From: an uncultured Bacilli bacterium
Lineage (GTDB): Bacteria > Bacillota_I > Bacilli_A > RF39 > UBA660
Assembly (NCBI GenBank): GCA_947628445.1
Contig: CANQZX010000040.1
Coordinates: 1-10,792, forward strand
Direction: 5' to 3'
DNA length: 10,792 bases
This document shows, one piece after another, positions 1-6,239 of this stretch. The notes below the pieces were generated by a model, which saw nothing but the letters and a program-made list of their open reading frames with translations, searched no databases and was not told the DNA's origin. Position 1 is the first letter of the stretch. The number at the start of each line of letters is the position of its first letter. The position numbers and the translations under genes were made by a program.

Positions 1-10
1 GCTTATTTTA

Positions 11-37
11 ATGTCTTCATTGACAAGACACTTTTTT
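11..37 (+). terminator. Possible terminator hairpin beyond tgt
   Basis: TGTCTT (12-17) and AAGACA (25-30) form a 6-bp stem with a 7-nt loop, followed on the plus strand by CTTTTTT (31-37). The T-run fits termination of a plus-strand transcript arriving from left of the window. On the minus strand the same hairpin follows the tgt stop by about 12 bases, but only a poor TTAAAAT tract follows it, so it would be a weak tgt terminator. Confidence 0.4.
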
Positions 38-42
38 GCGTC

Positions 43-1185
43 TCAAAAATTTATATTTTTATTTTCAACCTTTACCCCATAAAAATCTTTTTGAAATTGA
101 TCTCGAAACTCTAATAAAGTATTATTTTTAATATTTTTTCTAATCTCGGCCATTAGACGATACAAAAAATTAATATTATGAATTGATAAAAGCCGAGCGC
201 CAAATGTTTCTTTGGCCACGATTAAATGACGAATATAAGCCAAAGTATAGTGTTTACAAGCATAACAATTACAACCCTCTTCAATTGGCTTAAACATATC
301 TTTATATTTATTATTTTTAACATTGATATTACCGTGCCAAGTATGAGCATGACCATGACGGGCTAATCTAGTTGGACTAACACAATCAAATAGATCAATT
401 CCCCGAATAACGCCTTCAATAATATCGATAGGTTCCCCGATTCCCATGGCATACCTTAATTTATCTTCTGGTAAAAACTCCGTGGAATAAGCGAAGGCCT
501 TATACATATCTTCTTTGGATTCATGGTCATTTGCCACTCCTCCGATAGAATAACCATCAAAATCTAATTTCACGGTTTCTAAGGCACTATATTTACGCAA
601 ATCATAATGCGGACCGCCTTGAACAATCCCAAATAACATTTGATTGGGATTATGATGGACTTTTTTCCCTCTTTCAGCCCATCGAATGGTGCGTTCGATA
701 CTTTGTTTTAAATAAGCATGATCCACGGTTGCCGGTGGACATTCATCAAAACTCATTGCAATATCACTATCAAGTTTATTTTGAATAGCAATCGATTTTT
801 CCGGAGTTAAAAATAGTTTATCGCCATTTAAATGGTTTTTAAAATACACCCCTTCTTCGGTAATATCTTTCGGTTTGGCTAAAGAAAATACTTGGAAGCC
901 CCCCGAATCAGTTAAAATAGGTCCATCATAATTCATAAACTTATGTAAGCCTCCCGCGGCCGATACAATATCTTCCCCAGGCCTTAACCATAAATGATAA
1001 GTGTTGGCTAAAATTATGCCCGAATTCATGGCTTTTAATTCTTCAGGGGCTAAAGTTTTAACTGTTGCATTAGTCCCCACGGGCATAAACATCGGAGTTT
1101 CATAAGTTTTGCCTTGATAAGTAATAGTTCCTAAACGTGCTCGGGTTTTCTTATCCGTTTCCTCTAATTTGAATTGTAATTTCAT
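43..1185 (-). CDS. tgt: Queuine/preQ1 tRNA-guanine transglycosylase
   Basis: Exchanges guanine-34 in the wobble position of GUN-anticodon tRNAs for preQ1, the committed base-exchange step of queuosine modification; cytosolic. At 380 residues it has the usual length for bacterial Tgt. Visible family marks are LTDSGGFQVFSL (general acid/base Asp93), GIVQGG (187-191) in the substrate pocket, GIGEP (248-252), and FDCVSPTR with the nucleophile Asp267. The C-terminal zinc site is CNCYAC (Cys305, Cys307, Cys310) plus His336 in SIHN. The segment after the nucleophile, PTRLARHGHAHTW, departs from the common PTRNARNG form. The ATG at 1185 follows only a weak GTGG ribosome site, but its leader is short (about 25 nt) and the protein start matches the family. 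It is transcribed from its own promoter, divergent from the 1285-1668 gene, not from the queA operon. The stop is TGA. Confidence 0.96.
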   Translation of the reverse strand: MKLQFKLEETDKKTRARLGTITYQGKTYETPMFMPVGTNATVKTLAPEELKAMNSGIILANTYHLWLRPGEDIVSAAGGLHKFMNYDGPILTDSGGFQVFSLAKPKDITEEGVYFKNHLNGDKLFLTPEKSIAIQNKLDSDIAMSFDECPPATVDHAYLKQSIERTIRWAERGKKVHHNPNQMLFGIVQGGPHYDLRKYSALETVKLDFDGYSIGGVANDHESKEDMYKAFAYSTEFLPEDKLRYAMGIGEPIDIIEGVIRGIDLFDCVSPTRLARHGHAHTWHGNINVKNNKYKDMFKPIEEGCNCYACKHYTLAYIRHLIVAKETFGARLLSIHNINFLYRLMAEIRKNIKNNTLLEFRDQFQKDFYGVKVENKNINF

Positions 1186-1217
1186 ACCACATCACAAAAT
1201 GATTTTATCATACTTTT

Positions 1218-1246
1218 ATCATAAATGATATTAAATCTTTTGACAA
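1218..1246 (-). promoter_or_regulatory. tgt promoter
   Basis: On the minus strand, TTGTCA (1241-1246) is followed after exactly 17 bases by TATGAT (1218-1223); each hexamer matches the sigma-A consensus at five of six positions. The predicted transcript starts near 1211, giving a leader of about 25 nt, too short for a preQ1 riboswitch. The -10 overlaps a 14-bp perfect palindrome (TATCAT-AA-ATGATA, 1217-1230), and the 10-mer TTTTATCATA is repeated with an 11-base period (1203-1212, 1214-1223), which offers a second -10-like sequence downstream. Confidence 0.7.
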
Positions 1247-1268
1247 AAAAATTATCTTCCCTTATCAT
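1240..1268 (+). promoter_or_regulatory. Promoter of the small membrane protein gene
   Basis: Perfect TTGACA (1240-1245), 17-base spacer, TATCAT (1263-1268). The -35 occupies the same bases as the -35 of the divergent tgt promoter (1241-1246), because TTTTGACAAAA reads as a -35 on both strands. The predicted start near 1275 leaves a leader of only about 10 nt, placing the AGGTGA ribosome site at the very 5' end of the message. Confidence 0.65.
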
Positions 1269-1284
1269 TATCTTAGGTGATGCT

Positions 1285-1668
1285 ATGAACGATTTAATCA
1301 TTATTCTCGTAATAATTTATCTCGTAGTTGTTTATTTAGTCACGCAATATTTTAAAATAAAACAAAAAATGAAAATCATGCAACCAATTATGGCTACATG
1401 TACTGATATTGTTGTTCGCCGCACTTATAATAAAAAATATTATTTTTACTTTTACAAAATAAAAATTAAACATGACGAAATTACCTTAAATGAGCGTAAA
1501 AGATTACCTATTTTTCAAAAACAAATTAAAATAAATACAAAATATTTAATGTATGTAAATGAACAAAATCATGATGAATATGTTTGTCCTACTCAAGTTT
1601 TAGCCCATAAATGGTATTTATATGGTGCTATTATGTTAATAATTCTTTCCTTACTTTTGTTTAAATAA
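1285..1668 (+). CDS. Small two-helix membrane protein, DUF3592-like architecture
   Basis: Protein of 127 residues without a recognised specific function. An N-terminal hydrophobic helix (about residues 3-22, LIIILVIIYLVVVYLV) is followed by an approximately 80-residue basic, strand-rich middle section with many Tyr/Lys residues and alternating patterns such as KYYFYFYKIKIK, then a C-terminal hydrophobic helix (about 111-126). A beta domain between two terminal helices, with motifs like KYLMYVN and a final CPTQ before the second helix, resembles DUF3592-type proteins; that is inference from shape, not a firm family call. The start is ATG 1285 because AGGTGA (1275-1280) lies directly upstream. 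An in-frame ATT-type extension to 1225 would cover the promoter and lacks a ribosome site. It lies between divergent tgt and the convergent repeat RNA, and its stop codon overlaps the RNA's terminator tail. Confidence 0.75.
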   Translation: MNDLIIILVIIYLVVVYLVTQYFKIKQKMKIMQPIMATCTDIVVRRTYNKKYYFYFYKIKIKHDEITLNERKRLPIFQKQIKINTKYLMYVNEQNHDEYVCPTQVLAHKWYLYGAIMLIILSLLLFK

Positions 1669-1670
1669 AA

Positions 1671-1705
1671 ACTAGAAGTTAATTTTTTTACTTCTAGTAC
1701 TTTTT
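1671..1705 (+). terminator. Bidirectional terminator between the membrane protein gene and the small RNA
   Basis: ACTAGAAGT (1671-1679) and ACTTCTAGT (1690-1698) form a perfect 9-bp stem around a T-rich 10-nt loop. On the plus strand it is followed by ACTTTTT (1699-1705), three bases after the membrane gene stop. On the minus strand the stem is followed by TTTTATTT (1670-1663), so it also ends leftward transcription from the small RNA and any read-through from queA. Confidence 0.75.
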
Positions 1706-1708
1706 CAG

Positions 1709-1814
1709 CTCCACACTATCGTTGTGGTCAACGACTTATATTAACTCCACACTATCGTTGTGGTCAACGGCTTATTTAATTCCACTTTATCGTTGTGGTC
1801 ACGAGCTTTTAGTG
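1709..1814 (-). repeat. Three tandem ~36-bp repeats inside the small RNA
   Basis: The 14-mer TATCGTTGTGGTCA (plus strand) is identical at 1717-1730, 1753-1766 and 1788-1801, giving periods of 36 and 35. Two units are near-identical over about 33 bases; the third (1780-1814) is diverged at its edges but keeps CCAC/GTGG pairing. Read on the minus strand, each full unit contains two overlapping hairpins that cannot form together: CGTTG-ACCA-CAACG and CCACA-ACGATAG-TGTGG. No unique 30-nt spacers separate the units, so this is not a CRISPR array. Confidence 0.9.
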
Positions 1815-1846
1815 CTGAAAGTATTGAGTTTTCTCAATACAATTAA

Positions 1847-1875
1847 ATCCTAGCAAAAAAATTACACCTTGTCAA
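1847..1875 (-). promoter_or_regulatory. Promoter of the repeat small RNA
   Basis: On the minus strand, a perfect TTGACA (1870-1875) is followed by a 17-base spacer and TAGGAT (1847-1852), preceded by TGC, which forms an extended -10 (TGnTAGGAT). It begins 6 bases after the queA stop codon. The predicted start at 1840 coincides with the first base of the 5' hairpin. Confidence 0.65.
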
Positions 1876-1880
1876 TACAA

Positions 1881-2906
1881 CTATTTAATAAACATGGCAT
1901 CGCCAAAGGAAAAAAAGCGAAATTCATGAGCAACAGCATATTCATAAGCCTTTAAAATATGTTCTCGACTGCTTAAGGCCGAAACTAACATTAAAAGTGT
2001 GCTTTTGGGCAAATGAAAATTAGTAATTAATCCATCAATGGCTTTAAACTCAAAGCCCGGATAAATAAAGATATCCGTATTGCCACTGGTAGGAACAAAA
2101 TGATCATATTGGGCTCGAACGGTTTCTAAAACCCGGGTAGAAGTTGTACCAACGGCATATATTTTCCGCCCCTCCGCTTGGGCTTTATTTAATCTATCGG
2201 CCGCTTCTTTACTTAAAATATAGTATTCACTATGCATTTTATGTTTGGTAATATCGGTTTCTTCCACGGGCCGAAAAGTGCCTAAACCAACATGTAAAGT
2301 TACATAAATTATTTCAATACCCTTATTTTCTAAGGCCTTTAAAAGTTCCGGAGTAAAATGTAATCCCGCGGTTGGAGCGGCTGCCGAACCAATATTTTTA
2401 GCATAAACGGTTTGATAACGACTTTGATCTTGTAACTTTTCATGAATATAAGGAGGTAACGGCATCGTTCCTAGTTGATTTAAGATTTCTAAAAAGATAC
2501 CTTCATATTTAAACTTAACAATAACTAAACCTTCCGTCTTTTTGGCAATAACCTCGGCTTGTAATAAATCCGAACCAAAACTAAGAATAGTTCCTACATG
2601 TAATCTTTTAAAAGGTCGCGATAAACATTCCCAATTATCGCCCTCGATATTTTTTAAAAGTAACAGTTCAATTACGGCTTTAGTATCAACCTTTTCGCCA
2701 ATTAACCGTGCCGGAATAACTTTGGTATCATTTAAAACTAAGCAATCTCCCGGTTTTAAAAAATCACCAATATTTTTAAAAATGTCTTCTTGTAAAGCCC
2801 CAGTTTTTTTATCCATAACTAAAAGGCGCGAATCGCTTCGCACTTTTAAGGGCTTTTGCGCAATTAATTTTTCCGGTAAATCATAGGAAAAATCATTTAT
2901 ATCCAT
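1881..2906 (-). CDS. queA: S-adenosylmethionine:tRNA ribosyltransferase-isomerase
   Basis: Transfers and isomerises the ribosyl moiety of SAM onto preQ1-modified tRNA to give epoxyqueuosine, the step after Tgt. At 341 residues it is within a residue or two of typical Firmicutes QueA. Family marks include the N-terminal FSYDLPEKLIAQ, LVLNDTKVIPARL (about 56-68), SAAAPTAGLHFT near the middle, HVGLGTFRPV, TTSTRVLE and LITNFHLPKSTLLMLVSA near the C-terminus. It is the last gene of the ruvB operon: its ATG immediately follows the tmk TAA with no gap, and its ribosome site (GAAGGG, 7 bases before the ATG) lies inside the tmk coding end. The sequence is continuous with no break. Confidence 0.96.
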   Translation of the reverse strand: MDINDFSYDLPEKLIAQKPLKVRSDSRLLVMDKKTGALQEDIFKNIGDFLKPGDCLVLNDTKVIPARLIGEKVDTKAVIELLLLKNIEGDNWECLSRPFKRLHVGTILSFGSDLLQAEVIAKKTEGLVIVKFKYEGIFLEILNQLGTMPLPPYIHEKLQDQSRYQTVYAKNIGSAAAPTAGLHFTPELLKALENKGIEIIYVTLHVGLGTFRPVEETDITKHKMHSEYYILSKEAADRLNKAQAEGRKIYAVGTTSTRVLETVRAQYDHFVPTSGNTDIFIYPGFEFKAIDGLITNFHLPKSTLLMLVSALSSREHILKAYEYAVAHEFRFFSFGDAMFIK

Positions 2907-3596
2907 TTATTTTCCCTTCTTTTCTAAAACTAAACGCACTTTATTATAAACCTCTTCATGTATTTCTTCAACTGCTTTAATTCCTTGTTCATTAAAGCAA
3001 TCAACTTTGGCAAAATGATATAAATCGCTTAATTCTAAATACGTGGCTTCGGCTTGCCGTAAATGCTGTTCATCTTGTTCATTTTGATCAGGTAATTCTT
3101 GCCGATTTTGTTTTAAAATAACGGCATATTCATAAGGCATATAAAGAAAGATAACTGCATCGGGACGAGGTAATTCTAAAATTTCATATTCGAGTTTTTC
3201 TAATTTTTCGAATAGGTTCCGTCTTTCTTCCGATGTTGCCAATTTACCACCTTGGTGAGCCATATTTGATTCAACATATCGATCGACAATGACAATGGTG
3301 CCTTCCGCTAAATGCTTTTTTATTTCGGGCATATTATAACGGCGATCGGCCGCATAATAGCAACAAGAAACTAGTGCATCAACATGCGGTGCCCCTTCGG
3401 GAAACCACCCTTCTCCTAAATAACTTTTACCTAAATAAGGTCCACCAATAATTCTTCCAGTCGGACTATCATAATTAGGAAAAGCATATTTTACTACGGT
3501 AAATCCATCCTTTTTTAGATGTTCAACTAATGCCTTCGTTTGGGTTTCTTTCCCACTGCAATCCGTTCCTTCAATAACAATTAATTTACCATTCAT
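2907..3596 (-). CDS. tmk: Thymidylate kinase, Clostridia-type variant
   Basis: Phosphorylates dTMP to dTDP with ATP, the step after ThyA. The protein of 229 residues opens with MNGKLIVIEG and a P-loop GTDCSGKETQ (residues 10-19). The residue after the P-loop lysine is Glu rather than Ser/Thr. Further marks are FPNYDSPTG (39-47), the base-site stretch FPEGAP...DALVSCCYYAADR, DRYVESNMAHQGGK (105-118) as the DR[YH] motif, and a charged lid region NRQELPDQNEQDE. This longer form resembles thymidylate kinases I associate with Clostridia, not the ~210-residue Bacillus enzyme. I prefer ATG 3596, which starts 4 bases after the folA stop and has a weak AAGAG upstream. The longer reading from ATG 3614 would overlap folA by 14 bases and has no ribosome site. 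Confidence 0.9.
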   Translation of the reverse strand: MNGKLIVIEGTDCSGKETQTKALVEHLKKDGFTVVKYAFPNYDSPTGRIIGGPYLGKSYLGEGWFPEGAPHVDALVSCCYYAADRRYNMPEIKKHLAEGTIVIVDRYVESNMAHQGGKLATSEERRNLFEKLEKLEYEILELPRPDAVIFLYMPYEYAVILKQNRQELPDQNEQDEQHLRQAEATYLELSDLYHFAKVDCFNEQGIKAVEEIHEEVYNKVRLVLEKKGK

Positions 3597-3600
3597 ATTT

Positions 3601-4074
3601 TCATCTCTTTTCATATAAAACTATTTCGTAAGTAAGATTATTTTCACATACCTTTTGGAAAACTTTTCTTTGATATTTACTTTTATCAAACTCGGGAAAA
3701 TAAACATCCGCGGGACTCGTGGCGTTAATTTCCGTTAAATATAAGCGTTGGGCATAAGGTAAAAAAGCCCGATACATATTGCTCCCCCCAATAATCATAA
3801 CCTCTTCATCTAAAGTATTTAAATAATTTAAAAGTTCGGTAAAATCCCGAAAGATTTGACCTTCGGCTATTTTGGTGAGTTTTTTAGATAAAACAATATA
3901 TTCGCGATTGGACAAATGTTTAGGTAAAGATTGATAGGTATTGGCCCCCATTACAATTTTTTTATGCATGGTTAAGTTTTTAAAGTTTTGTAAATCAGTT
4001 TTTAAATGCCAAATAAGATCATTATCTTTCCCTAATTCCCTATTTTGCCCAATAGCAGCGATAATACTAATCAT
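3601..4074 (-). CDS. folA: Dihydrofolate reductase
   Basis: NADPH-dependent reduction of dihydrofolate to tetrahydrofolate, which closes the thymidylate cycle by recycling the DHF released by ThyA. The protein has 157 residues, typical for bacterial chromosomal DHFR. Visible marks are IAAIGQNRELGKDNDLIWHL (5-24) with the proton-donor-site Asp27 and Phe31, MGANTYQSLP (43-52) in place of the usual MGRxTxxSL, Arg58 at the expected pterin-tail position, IIGGSNMY (95-102) with the paired glycines of the cofactor site, and LYLTEI (112-117). The start is well defined: thyA ends TAG, and that stop is part of the ribosome site TAGGTGA, 4 bases before ATG 4074. It is translated immediately after its metabolic partner ThyA. 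The stop is TGA. Confidence 0.95.
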   Translation of the reverse strand: MISIIAAIGQNRELGKDNDLIWHLKTDLQNFKNLTMHKKIVMGANTYQSLPKHLSNREYIVLSKKLTKIAEGQIFRDFTELLNYLNTLDEEVMIIGGSNMYRAFLPYAQRLYLTEINATSPADVYFPEFDKSKYQRKVFQKVCENNLTYEIVLYEKR

Positions 4075-4082
4075 GATTTCAC

Positions 4083-4982
4083 CTACTGCGCAATGGCAAA
4101 TTTGATAGGACCATGATGTTCATAGTTAATTATCTTAATATCTTTTAAATCGCTCGAATTATCAAAAGCATAGAAATCTTTAATTTCAGGATTAAGCCAT
4201 AATGTTGGGGCTTTAAAATCGCCCAATTCTTCATATCTTTTAATTTGTTCTTTAATGCCTTCAACTTGATTTACATAAATATGGGCATCTTTAATCGAAT
4301 AATCAATTTTGCCTGGTTTTAAGCCACATACTTGTGCAATTAAAGATAGTAACACTGCATATTGGGTAACATTAAATGGTAATCCTAAAGGAACATCGCA
4401 ACTTCGTTGGTGAACCCACATATTTAAATAGCCATCGCAAACATCCCATTCCGTTGACCAAACACAACTTGGTAAAACAGCCGTATCTAAGTAATCATCT
4501 TGCCACAAGGACAAAACTAATCGCCGATCCGTAGGATTAGTTTTTAGGGTCTTAATTAATTTATCAATTAAGCCAAATTTACGCACAATATAACCATATG
4601 CTGTTCCAATTGTATGGGCATATTCTGCGCCAAAATCTTTAACCACATCTTTTTTAACTAATTTACCAGCTTCTAAAACATTTTGGGTAGCATACCATTT
4701 ACCATCTTCATGAATTTCCCATTCATCCCAAATATGAACATTTCGCTCTTGTAACCAGCGAACATCATTACTTTGGGCTTGATAAATCCATAACATTTCC
4801 AAGATGGCTTGACGAAAATATAATTGTTTAGTTGTAAGACATGGAAACTCTTTTTGTAAATCAAATTCTAAATGATAACTCGGAATCTTTATCGAATTAA
4901 TTCCCGTCCGATTTTCCACCTCCACACCCTTTTTTAAAATAGTTTGACATAATTTAAGATAATCTTTATCCCACTTTGACAT
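4083..4982 (-). CDS. thyA: Thymidylate synthase (ThyA type)
   Basis: Methylates dUMP to dTMP using 5,10-methylene-THF and yields dihydrofolate. The protein has 299 residues, between the 264-residue E. coli type and longer Lactobacillus forms. Marks: RTG (25-27) of the phosphate-binding Arg, IWDEW (84-88), RRLVLSLW (153-160), catalytic Cys173 in LPSCVWSTEW, HQRSCDVPLGLPFN (191-204) with the phosphate Arg193 and the dUMP-binding Asn204, and DAHIYVN (232-238) near the sugar site. The active-site context LPSCVW differs from the widespread LPPCH, so this is a diverged branch, but all key residues I could check are present. The ribosome site AGGAG shares its first bases with the glyA stop (TAG-GAG) and lies 5 bases before the ATG. 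Confidence 0.95.
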   Translation of the reverse strand: MSKWDKDYLKLCQTILKKGVEVENRTGINSIKIPSYHLEFDLQKEFPCLTTKQLYFRQAILEMLWIYQAQSNDVRWLQERNVHIWDEWEIHEDGKWYATQNVLEAGKLVKKDVVKDFGAEYAHTIGTAYGYIVRKFGLIDKLIKTLKTNPTDRRLVLSLWQDDYLDTAVLPSCVWSTEWDVCDGYLNMWVHQRSCDVPLGLPFNVTQYAVLLSLIAQVCGLKPGKIDYSIKDAHIYVNQVEGIKEQIKRYEELGDFKAPTLWLNPEIKDFYAFDNSSDLKDIKIINYEHHGPIKFAIAQ

Positions 4983-4990
4983 AACGGCTC

Positions 4991-6214
4991 CTAATAATTA
5001 AGCGGATGTTTCCGGGTTAAAGTTAAAACATCAGTCGTTAACTTATCTAAAACATCTTTCTTTTCAGCATTTTTCAGTGCTTCGGCAATAATTTTACCTA
5101 CTTGGCGAAATTCTTCTTCATTAAAGCCCCGGGTTGTCATCGCTGGTGAACCAAGGCGTAAGCCACTCGTCACAAATGGTTTTTCGGAATCATTCGGGAT
5201 CGTATTTTTATTAACCGTAATATGAATTTTATCAAGTAAAACTTCGGCTTCTTTACCCGTTAAGCCGGTGGCGGCTTTAACATCAATTAAAATTAAATGA
5301 TTATCCGTTCCCCCCGAAATAATACGAAAGCCTTCTTCTTCTAAAGAACTAGCCAAGGCTTTAATATTTTTTAAGACTTGTTCTTGATAAGTTTTAAAAT
5401 CAGGTTGTAATGCTTCATAAAAACATTGAGCCTTGGCCCCAATAACATGCATTAAAGGCCCTCCTTGAATACCAGGGAAAACTACTTTATCTATTTTTTT
5501 AGCAATTTCTTCATCATTCGTTAAAATAATACCCCCCCGTGGACCCCGCAATGTTTTATGGGTAGTTGAGGTTACAACATGAGCATAAGGCACGGGTGAA
5601 GGATGTAAACCAGTGGCTACTAAGCCCGCAATATGAGCCATATCCACCATTAAATAAGCCCCAACTTTATCCGCAATTTCCCGAAATCTTTTAAAATCAA
5701 TAATCCGGGAATAAGCTGAGGCCCCCGCGATAATCATTTTAGGTTTTTCCGCTAAAACCTTTTTTTCTAAGGCATCGTAATCAATCATTTCCGTTTGCGG
5801 ATCAACATCATAATCGACGATACAATAATCTTGGCCGCTAAAAGATAACGGATGGCCATGGGTTAAATGTCCTCCATTGGATAAGTTCATTCCCATTACT
5901 TTATCGCCATGATTAAGTAAGGCCCGATAGACAGCCATATTAGCACTAGAGCCCGAATGAGGTTGCACATTGGCATACTCAACCTTAAATAATTTTTTAA
6001 CATATTCCCGAGCCTTTTCTTCAAAAATATCAATGTTTTCACAACCGCCATAATATCTTTTACCCGGATATCCTTCGGCATATTTATTAGTTAGGATGCT
6101 GCCTTGTAAAGCCAATACATCCTTCGATGCATAGTTTTCACTTGCAATAAGTTCAATATTTTCTTCTTGTCTTTTTCTTTCTTGGGCTAAAGCCGTTTCT
6201 AAAATTTTATCCAT
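4991..6214 (-). CDS. glyA: Serine hydroxymethyltransferase
   Basis: PLP enzyme converting serine plus THF to glycine plus 5,10-methylene-THF, the one-carbon donor for ThyA two positions away in the pathway. The protein has 407 residues (family usual about 410-420). Visible marks: ELIASENYAS (21-30), NKYAEGYPGKRYYGG (43-57), VQPHSGSSAN (83-91), DMAHIAGLVA (191-200) with cofactor Asp191 and His194, and TSTTHKTLRGPRGG with the PLP-binding Lys220. The ribosome site is strong (GAGGAGGAG, directly before AA-ATG). A 25-base gap separates it from folD. Confidence 0.97.
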   Translation of the reverse strand: MDKILETALAQERKRQEENIELIASENYASKDVLALQGSILTNKYAEGYPGKRYYGGCENIDIFEEKAREYVKKLFKVEYANVQPHSGSSANMAVYRALLNHGDKVMGMNLSNGGHLTHGHPLSFSGQDYCIVDYDVDPQTEMIDYDALEKKVLAEKPKMIIAGASAYSRIIDFKRFREIADKVGAYLMVDMAHIAGLVATGLHPSPVPYAHVVTSTTHKTLRGPRGGIILTNDEEIAKKIDKVVFPGIQGGPLMHVIGAKAQCFYEALQPDFKTYQEQVLKNIKALASSLEEEGFRIISGGTDNHLILIDVKAATGLTGKEAEVLLDKIHITVNKNTIPNDSEKPFVTSGLRLGSPAMTTRGFNEEEFRQVGKIIAEALKNAEKKDVLDKLTTDVLTLTRKHPLNY

Positions 6215-6239
6215 TTCTCCTCCTCTATCTAATAAAATT

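Larger units (their letters stand above)
1664..1840 (-). ncRNA. Predicted ~177-nt small RNA with three tandem hairpin repeats
   Basis: Unrecognised RNA gene inferred from four linked signals on the minus strand. (a) A strong promoter lies at 1847-1875. (b) Its predicted +1, base 1840, is exactly the first base of a perfect 8-bp hairpin (GTATTGAG / CTCAATAC, AAAA loop, 1821-1840), placing a stem-loop at the extreme 5' end. (c) TTTCAGC (minus, 1820-1814) can pair with GCTGAAA (1709-1703), closing a domain that holds three repeat units, each with a CCAC(A)...(T)GTGG hairpin. (d) A 9-bp terminator with a T-run ends it near 1664. No open frame explains the region. It may be an independent regulatory RNA or a 3'-UTR-type product of the queA operon, because no other terminator follows queA. 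I cannot assign it to an Rfam family from memory. Confidence 0.6.

Noticed and set aside
1186..1211. Pairing of the repeat RNA (ACCACA) with the tgt start region (TGTGGT next to ATG)
   Set aside because: Only six contiguous pairs can form, which is expected by chance in a window of this size; not enough to propose a target.
1186..1217. preQ1 riboswitch in the tgt leader
   Set aside because: The predicted leader is about 25 nt and shows no aptamer-like stem or C-rich/A-rich tail.
1709..1814. CRISPR array
   Set aside because: The period is about 36 bases with conserved sequence filling nearly the whole period; there are no unique 25-40-base spacers and no cas genes.
1864..1881. Terminator directly after queA (TTGT-ATTG-ACAA, then T7 some bases later)
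   Set aside because: Only a 4-bp stem, separated from the T-run, and the same bases form the -35 of the small RNA promoter.
2542..2886. Plus-strand open frame inside queA
   Set aside because: It is the complement shadow of a well-supported conserved gene, with no ribosome site and no family resemblance.
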